From Alphaproteobacteria bacterium (GTDB lineage: Bacteria; Pseudomonadota; Alphaproteobacteria; Paracaedibacterales; JAKBAR01), in contig JAIESS010000219.1 in the NCBI GenBank assembly GCA_019745755.1, forward strand, positions 1-6,637: a DNA stretch of 6,637 bases, written 5' to 3'. Positions 1 through 4,271 of the stretch are shown here, in pieces; position 1 is the first letter of the stretch; each line of letters starts with the position of its first letter. Position numbers and translations under genes: made by a program. The notes under the pieces are model-generated. The model was not told where the DNA came from and ran no database searches. It saw only the letters and a program-made list of their open reading frames with translations.

Positions 1-960
1 GCTTGCATTCGCATTAAGTGTCATAGGATTTGATTGGATAAAGGGATTAGGCTGGGACACTTCAGGGTGCTCCGTCACACGAATCGTAATACTACCATGG
101 GAGATCGCCACTGTGGAAATCCGCACATTAGCTCCCATCACAATAATACCGTCGTGATCATCCACCACAATCTTAGCGACTTGATCCGGCTGAATATCCA
201 ACTGCTCCACCATGGTCATAAACTCCACCGTGCGTCCCTTGTACCCCCCTGGAATCTCCACTTGAATGGTAGAGGGGTCCTTTGCCGCCGCAACACCATT
301 ACCCATAGTATGATTGATACGGTCCGCAACCCGTTTGGCCGTTGTAAAATCCGGATTATTGAGGCTGAATTTAAGACTATTCATGGAGGCGAGTTCAAAA
401 CCAATTTCCTTTTCCACAATGGCACCGGATGCAATGCGTCCCGCTGTGGGAACGCCCTTTGTCACAGAAGCCGCTTGGCCTTCTGCCTTAAAACCGCCCA
501 CAGCTACGGGCCCCTGACCCACAGCATAGACCTGACCATCCGCAGCGAGCAGCGGCGTCACAAGAAGGGTTCCACCACGTAAATCTTTTGCATCGCCTAA
601 AGCAGAAACATTCACATCGATTTTGGAACCTTGACGCGCAAAGGCTGGAAGAGTCCCCGTCACCATGACAGCCGCTACGTTTTTTCCATTTAAAAGAGCA
701 GCACCCGTATTATCCCGCACATTAACACCAAGACGCTCTAGCATGCTGGCAAGGCTCTCCCGTGTAAATGCCGTGGAGCCAATAGTATCCCCAGATCCAT
801 TTAATCCCACCACAAGACCGTAGCCCACAAGTTGGTTACCACGCACACCTTCAACAGACACAATATCCTTGATCCGAACACGCACATAAGCACTCACAGA
901 TGTGGGAATAATCTGAACAAACGTAAAAAGAATAAGGGTGACTAAACGAAGAAAGTACAC
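1..960 (-). CDS. flgI: Flagellar P-ring protein FlgI, C-terminus cut by the window edge
   Basis: FlgI forms the periplasmic P ring around the flagellar rod at the peptidoglycan layer, together with the L-ring protein FlgH and the chaperone FlgA. The minus-strand frame is open for 320 codons from the GTG at 960-958 to position 1. Residues 1-24 are a Sec signal peptide (Arg5, a hydrophobic stretch, then SVSA before Tyr25). The mature protein begins with the family block VRIKDIVSVEGVR (28-40), then NQLVGYGLVVGLNGSGD (42-58), and continues with FlgI-like segments such as GGTLLVTPLLAADGQVYAVGQ and IVVDDHDGIIVMGANVRIS. FlgI proteins are usually about 360-370 residues, so roughly 50 C-terminal residues lie outside the window. 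I chose the GTG because the sigma-54 promoter upstream predicts a transcript starting near 987; a TTG at 969-967 is the only other in-frame choice inside that transcript. No Shine-Dalgarno sequence is visible before either. Identification is secure; the exact start is less so. Confidence 0.95.
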   Translation of the reverse strand, partial: MYFLRLVTLILFTFVQIIPTSVSAYVRVRIKDIVSVEGVRGNQLVGYGLVVGLNGSGDTIGSTAFTRESLASMLERLGVNVRDNTGAALLNGKNVAAVMVTGTLPAFARQGSKIDVNVSALGDAKDLRGGTLLVTPLLAADGQVYAVGQGPVAVGGFKAEGQAASVTKGVPTAGRIASGAIVEKEIGFELASMNSLKFSLNNPDFTTAKRVADRINHTMGNGVAAAKDPSTIQVEIPGGYKGRTVEFMTMVEQLDIQPDQVAKIVVDDHDGIIVMGANVRISTVAISHGSITIRVTEHPEVSQPNPFIQSNPMTLNANAS

Positions 961-999
961 AGGCTGCAACAGAAAAAACGAGTATCTAAAGAATTCGAT

Positions 1000-1014
1000 G
1001 CAAAATCTGTGCCA
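1000..1014 (-). promoter_or_regulatory. Sigma-54 (RpoN) -24/-12 promoter of flgI
   Basis: On the minus strand the sequence reads TTGGCAC-AGATT-TTGCA, an exact match to the RpoN consensus TGGCAC-N5-TTGC. The invariant GG (1013-1012) and GC (1001-1000) are separated by exactly 10 nt. It points at flgI, and the predicted transcription start is about 987-988, leaving a leader of roughly 27 nt before the GTG at 960. Sigma-54 control of rod, ring and hook genes, with an enhancer-binding protein such as FlbD, is established for Caulobacter. That the same logic applies here is inference from the sequence and its position. Confidence 0.87.
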
Positions 1015-1069
1015 AGAGGCAAAAATCTCCTAAGAAAAATTTTTAAGGACTAGTGGGTCATCATCAATT

Positions 1070-1085
1070 GTGCTTATATGAGCAC
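1070..1085. promoter_or_regulatory. Palindrome upstream of the flgI sigma-54 promoter, candidate activator site
   Basis: GTGCTTATATGAGCAC is a dyad with 7 of 8 base pairs symmetric (only the T/G pair at 1075/1080 breaks it). Its centre lies about 90 bp upstream of the predicted flgI transcription start, the usual distance for a binding site of a sigma-54 enhancer-binding protein. The outer half-sites (GTGCT/AGCAC) are somewhat like an NtrC-type GCAC dyad, but I do not recognise a specific published site. It could equally serve the divergent fdx side or be chance. Confidence 0.4.
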
Positions 1086-1330
1086 CAAGAGATATGTCTT
1101 TGCCCACAGCAGCTCCACCAACACATCACAAAATAGGCCCTCACGGATGAGACACTGGTTTCATGGCTATTGAGTGTACCAGAAAGTTTTAATAGAATTT
1201 CTTTAGCCCCATGGTTGATTGAAGACCAGGGATACTTATGCGTATCTCAAAAATTTTATGTCTTATCTTGCTTTACATCTGAGGGCAAGGTAAAACTTAT
1301 TTCATGGATAAGAAAAAATAAACATTTTCT

Positions 1331-1334
1331 AGGA
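1331..1334 (+). promoter_or_regulatory. Ribosome binding site deciding the fdx start
   Basis: AGGA followed by six bases precedes the ATG at 1341. This supports starting fdx there rather than at the upstream start codon at 1170 in the same frame. The adjacent ATG at 1338 would have only 3 nt of spacing. Confidence 0.6.
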
Positions 1335-1340
1335 TGTATG

Positions 1341-1673
1341 ATGCCTAAAATAACTTTTGTGACACCTGCAGGTGAGAAAACTCTGGTGGATGCACCTATT
1401 GGCCTCTCTATTCTTGAGGTCGCTCATCAAAATAATATTGATCTTGAAGGAGCTTGCGAAGGCTCACTTGCATGTTCAACCTGCCATGTTATTGTTGAGT
1501 CTGAGTGGTATGATTTGCTTCCAATAGCAAGTGAAGACGAAGAAGACATGCTCGATCTTGCCTTTGGTCTGACCCATACATCGCGTCTCGGCTGTCAAAT
1601 TATTATGACAGATGAACTTGATGGTCTCGTGGTGAAACTCCCCTCTGCCACTCGTAATATGCAGGTTTCTTAA
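1341..1673 (+). CDS. fdx: ISC-type [2Fe-2S] ferredoxin (adrenodoxin family)
   Basis: This small soluble electron carrier of the ISC system delivers electrons for iron-sulfur cluster assembly on IscU/IscS and related steps. The 110-residue product begins MPKITFVTP and has the adrenodoxin-type ligand set C39-x5-C45-x2-C48 plus C85 (36 residues later), in the contexts GACEGSLACSTCHVIV and SRLGCQI. An acidic segment (SEDEEDMLDLA, 64-74) sits where adrenodoxin-type ferredoxins contact their partners. Length fits the family. The frame is open back to 1170, which would add 57 residues of non-ferredoxin character, so I place the start at 1341 behind AGGA. iscX follows after 2 nt, the normal order at the end of isc operons (fdx-iscX). 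The usual upstream partners hscB/hscA are not here: the spacer and divergent flgI lie upstream, so this pair is detached from the rest of isc. Confidence 0.93.
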   Translation: MPKITFVTPAGEKTLVDAPIGLSILEVAHQNNIDLEGACEGSLACSTCHVIVESEWYDLLPIASEDEEDMLDLAFGLTHTSRLGCQIIMTDELDGLVVKLPSATRNMQVS

Positions 1674-1675
1674 CG

Positions 1676-1870
1676 ATGCAATGGACGGATATCTACGCCA
1701 TTGCCATTGCCCTCGACGAAAGGTACGGCGACGCTGATATTTTGTCCCTTCGTTTTACGGAGTTACGACGGTATATTATGGGCCTTTCTGATTTTATTGG
1801 CAATCCAGAGCACTGCAATGAAAGAATCCTGGAAGCCATTCAAATGGCCTGGCTGAGCGAGCGTGACTGA
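1676..1870 (+). CDS. iscX: Fe-S assembly protein IscX
   Basis: IscX is a small acidic cytosolic protein that binds IscS and iron and modulates the rate of cluster assembly. The 64-residue product has the family pattern: WTD near the N-terminus (3-5), an acidic helix ALDERYGD, then LRFTELRRYI in place of the Escherichia coli VRFTDMHQWI, then a DF-x-x-NP segment and the closing NERILEAIQMAWL, which matches E. coli NEKILEAILLVWL closely. Length agrees with E. coli IscX (66 residues). The ATG lies 2 nt after the fdx stop codon, with a weak AGG at 1663-1665. The 3' end overlaps the next gene by 8 nt, so translation is probably coupled. IscX is uncommon in alphaproteobacteria as far as I know, which makes its presence informative about lineage or transfer. 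Confidence 0.9.
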   Translation: MQWTDIYAIAIALDERYGDADILSLRFTELRRYIMGLSDFIGNPEHCNERILEAIQMAWLSERD

Positions 1871-2819
1871 TACCGTTTTATCGGCATGTTTGGGGTATTT
1901 ATCGCAACACTCAGCTTTTTCGCTGAAGGATCTTAAGACAGCACGAAATCAGCTATGGGATCGCTATCAAACAACGGGGGAAGCAGGTTTCAGATCAGAC
2001 GTGGAACGGGTTGCTTATATTCTTGCACGCTTTCCCTCAACTTATGCAGCATGCCGTGATGTCTTTCAAAGACTGCCTCAGGATGTAGAGCTTAACTCAG
2101 TGCTCGATCTCGGATGCGGACCGGGTACAGCTACACTTGCGTGTCTTGGAAGAGATATAGGCGCATCGTATATACTTATTGAAAATGATGCTCCCATGCT
2201 GTTGCATTGCCGCGGAATGGTGAATCTTCATACAAATAGAGCGACGTTCATACAGAAAAATCTCATGACTGAATCCTCCTATCCCAATGCGGATCTTGTA
2301 ATGCTAAGCTATGTTCTTGGTGAGTTATCTTACGATGCGCAGCTCAGTGTTTTAGAAAAAGCATTTGATGCAGCAGAAAAATACCTCGTCATTATCTCTC
2401 CTGGCATATCGATGTTGTTTCAAAATTATCATGAGTGGCGGCAATTTCTTGTGAAAAAAGGTGGGACAATTCTAGCGCCATGCCCTTTAGACGGACCTTG
2501 TCCTATGAACCCTCTTTCAGGGCGTTGGTGTCATTTTAAAGCCCGCGTAAATCGAACAAAGGAACTCAAATATCTTAAAAACGCTACTATGAGCTTTGAA
2601 GACGAGCCTTATAGCTATCTCATCATCTCAAAAAATGCTGAAAAGTTGACCAAGGCATCTTACCGCATTATTGATCATCCTCAGCATCGAAAGGGGCACT
2701 CTCATTTTGAAGTATGTACAGGGGAAAACATTACAACAATGACATGCTCTGCCAAGGATCCGAATTACAAGCATAAAAAAAAACTCACATGGGGTGATGG
2801 ATTAGAGGGAATATATTAA
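1863..2819 (+). CDS. rsm22: Rsm22/METTL17-family ribosomal small-subunit methyltransferase-like protein with four-Cys Fe-S motif
   Basis: Members of this family act on the small ribosomal subunit; the mitochondrial homologues Rsm22/METTL17 associate with the assembling subunit and bind an iron-sulfur cluster. The 318-residue product has an N-terminal helical region, a class I SAM-binding fold with motif I LDLGCGPGTA (81-90), an acidic strand end (IEND, 106-109) and the segment MLSYVLGEL (147-155). After this comes the family's cysteine region: C207-x5-C213-x9-C223 in APCPLDGPCP...RWCHF, the block EDEPYSYLIIS (246-256), and C285 in HFEVCTGENI. These four cysteines correspond in order and context to the cluster ligands of METTL17. 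The C-terminus ends with the typical WGDGLEG. It starts at GTG 1863, overlapping iscX by 8 nt. Catalytic methyl transfer has been questioned for the mitochondrial members, so enzymatic activity is uncertain while family membership is firm. Confidence 0.88.
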   Translation: MTDTVLSACLGYLSQHSAFSLKDLKTARNQLWDRYQTTGEAGFRSDVERVAYILARFPSTYAACRDVFQRLPQDVELNSVLDLGCGPGTATLACLGRDIGASYILIENDAPMLLHCRGMVNLHTNRATFIQKNLMTESSYPNADLVMLSYVLGELSYDAQLSVLEKAFDAAEKYLVIISPGISMLFQNYHEWRQFLVKKGGTILAPCPLDGPCPMNPLSGRWCHFKARVNRTKELKYLKNATMSFEDEPYSYLIISKNAEKLTKASYRIIDHPQHRKGHSHFEVCTGENITTMTCSAKDPNYKHKKKLTWGDGLEGIY

Positions 2820-2834
2820 ATTTAAATAAATTCC
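2808..2834. repeat. 27-bp AT-rich imperfect palindrome at the end of the Rsm22 gene
   Basis: The sequence from GGAAT at 2808 to ATTCC at 2834 is symmetric at 11 of 13 base pairs around a central T at 2821. It spans the stop codon (2817-2819). With only two GC pairs and no following T-run, it is a poor intrinsic terminator; it could be a weak mRNA hairpin or a protein site in front of alaX. It marks the only spacing larger than 2 nt in the plus-strand gene cluster. Confidence 0.35.
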
Positions 2835-2856
2835 GTCTCACATTAAAAAAGATATT

Positions 2857-3543
2857 ATGAAAATGGAAAAATTGTTTTGGTTTAATCCCTATCAGCACAC
2901 ACTTCACACAAAAATTGCGTCGATCAAAGGCAATGATATTGTACTTGAAGAAACCATAGCCTATTCATTTTCTGGCGGACAGGAAAGCGACAAAGCCTTC
3001 ATTGATGGGATACAGATCGTGACATCACGGATGGAAGGTGTATACATTATCTATACACTGCCTGAGGATCATGGTTTTTATGAAGGCCAAATGATTACAA
3101 TGACAATTGATTGGCCGCGCAGATACCGATTGATGCGCCTTCATTTTGCAGCTGAGCTTATTTTGGAGATTGTAACACAAGCATACGCTTATCAAAAAGT
3201 GGGGGCTCATATTTCTGAATCAAAGGCGCGCATTGATTTTAAAACGGACACTAATATCTCTACTATTTTCCCTTATATTCTTGAAACCTATAATGCTGTT
3301 ATACTCTCCGATTATAGAATAGAAACTGGATTTTCAGATATGTTAACACAAAAAAGGTATTGGAAAATTGATGGGTTTGCAAAGGTGCCTTGTGGGGGCA
3401 CCCATGTAAAATCCACAGCTGAAGTAGGTTTTGTAACATTAAAAAGGGCACACCCTGGAAAATCCATCGAACGCATTGAGATAAAATATAGCGAAGATAT
3501 CCTTACTCCTTCCTCTCATACATCCATTATACAATCATCATGA
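2857..3543 (+). CDS. alaX: AlaX-type alanyl-tRNA editing protein
   Basis: AlaX proteins are free-standing relatives of the AlaRS editing domain; they hydrolyse mischarged Ser-tRNA(Ala) or Gly-tRNA(Ala) in the cytoplasm. The 228-residue product shows an N-terminal beta domain with the FSGGQESDKA block (38-47; the family's GGQ-x-x-D), then DWPRRYRLMRLHFAAELIL (85-103) and GAHISESKARIDF (116-128), and finally GFAKVPCGGTHVKSTAEVG (173-191) with an ERIEI end (205-209). The zinc site is usually HxxxH plus CxxxH; here it reads H96-x3-E100 and C179-x3-H183, so one histidine is glutamate. I believe this is a feature of a bacterial AlaX subgroup and not a defect, because the flanking residues are intact. 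The ATG at 2857 lacks a clear Shine-Dalgarno; an ATG at 2863 is possible. The stop overlaps the murU start as ATGA. Family is clear; substrate preference is not. Confidence 0.87.
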   Translation: MKMEKLFWFNPYQHTLHTKIASIKGNDIVLEETIAYSFSGGQESDKAFIDGIQIVTSRMEGVYIIYTLPEDHGFYEGQMITMTIDWPRRYRLMRLHFAAELILEIVTQAYAYQKVGAHISESKARIDFKTDTNISTIFPYILETYNAVILSDYRIETGFSDMLTQKRYWKIDGFAKVPCGGTHVKSTAEVGFVTLKRAHPGKSIERIEIKYSEDILTPSSHTSIIQSS

Positions 3544-4271
3544 TGCCCTCTAGTCTATGCTCGTCCGTCATGATTTTATCTGCAGGTTTTGGCAAACGGC
3601 TCCATCCGTTAACCCTGGATATGCCAAAGCCTTTGGTGACGATTGGAGCTGAGACCTTGCTCGATTATCATCTTAAACATGTAAAAGAAGCGGGCTTTAC
3701 AAAGGCCATTATCAATACCCATTACCTTGCAAAAAAGATTGAGGCACACTTGGAAATGCATGGTGCAATGCCGTATGCGATTTCCCATGAAGATGATCTT
3801 CTCGAGACGGGGGGAGGTATTGCAAAGGCTCTTGACCATTTTAACAAACCGTTTTTAAGTATCAATAGCGATGCTTATACGCATGCTCATCTGCCAAGCC
3901 TTTACGCAATGATGGCATCTATTTTTGATCCCGATACCATGGATGTTCTACTTCTTCTGGTTCCCACAAAAAAAATGTTAGGCTATGAGGGCCAAGGAGA
4001 TTTCTTCATCCATTCTTTGACTAATAAAAAAAAAGGATTGCTTACATTTAAAGGAGATGCCCCCTCAGCACCTTATGTTTATACAGGCATTCAAATTCTT
4101 CATCCTCGTGCTTTTGAAAGCAGTGATTTTTCCATGATACAAAAATGGGTCATCCCAGAGCTTTGGAAAAAATGCGGGGAACGGCTTTTGGGTGTTATTG
4201 TGGAGGATGGAGACTGGTTTGATACGGGCAATCACACGGGCTTAGCACTAGCGAGAAGATCTCATGGCTAA
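3540..4271 (+). CDS. murU: Sugar-phosphate nucleotidyltransferase, probably N-acetylmuramate-1-phosphate uridylyltransferase
   Basis: MurU joins UTP to MurNAc-1-phosphate, giving UDP-MurNAc in the peptidoglycan recycling route that bypasses MurA/MurB. The 243-residue product carries the nucleotidyltransferase signature SAGFGKRLHPLT (14-25) with the following PKPL (29-32), then HEDDLLETGGGIAKAL (83-98) for nucleotide and sugar binding, the metal-binding NSDA region (109-112), and a C-terminal GDWFDTGN (224-231). Length fits the MurU/GlmU-N type. The first ATG overlaps the alaX stop by 4 nt (ATGA); a second ATG follows at once, and the ATG at 3570, just before ILSAGFGKR, would give the shortest form. 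The gene runs directly into addB with an 8-nt overlap, a common alphaproteobacterial order that favours MurU over mannose- or glucose-1-phosphate transferases. The usual partner kinase AmgK is missing upstream. The fold is certain; the exact substrate is inferred from neighbours. Confidence 0.8.
   Translation: MMPSSLCSSVMILSAGFGKRLHPLTLDMPKPLVTIGAETLLDYHLKHVKEAGFTKAIINTHYLAKKIEAHLEMHGAMPYAISHEDDLLETGGGIAKALDHFNKPFLSINSDAYTHAHLPSLYAMMASIFDPDTMDVLLLLVPTKKMLGYEGQGDFFIHSLTNKKKGLLTFKGDAPSAPYVYTGIQILHPRAFESSDFSMIQKWVIPELWKKCGERLLGVIVEDGDWFDTGNHTGLALARRSHG

Larger units (their letters stand above)
961..1340. other. Divergent intergenic region between flgI and fdx
   Basis: This 380-bp stretch separates the minus-strand flgI from the plus-strand fdx operon. 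The flgI-proximal part holds the sigma-54 promoter, an A5T5 tract at 1035-1044 that may bend DNA, and the palindrome at 1070-1085. The part from about 1090 to 1330 must contain the fdx promoter if the operon starts here, but I cannot point to a convincing -35/-10 pair, an IscR site or a tRNA. A plus-strand frame is open from 1170 into fdx, but its first 57 codons do not resemble a ferredoxin extension. Short inverted repeats are present (for example CTTAT/ATAAG at 1296-1312) and are too weak to call. Confidence 0.6.

Noticed and set aside
34..582. Open plus-strand frame of 182 codons
   Set aside because: It lies antisense to flgI, and its translation is rich in His, Arg and Asn with no family resemblance, while the opposite strand reads as clear FlgI.
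1027..1030. GGAG on the minus strand as the flgI ribosome site
   Set aside because: It lies upstream of the sigma-54 promoter and has no in-frame ATG, GTG or TTG at a workable distance.
1269..1294. Interleaved inverted repeats TTGC/GCAA and TTTAC/GTAAA upstream of fdx as a riboswitch or pseudoknot
   Set aside because: The arms are only 4-5 bp in an AT-rich stretch and match no known iron-sulfur or other riboswitch, so chance is likely.
1170..1340. N-terminal extension of the ferredoxin back to the start codon at 1170
   Set aside because: The extra 57 residues do not look like ferredoxin or a known fused domain, and AGGA at 1331-1334 fits the start at 1341.
3025..3210. Minus-strand frame inside alaX
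   Set aside because: It is a shadow of conserved AlaX coding sequence and is rich in Cys and His without a motif.
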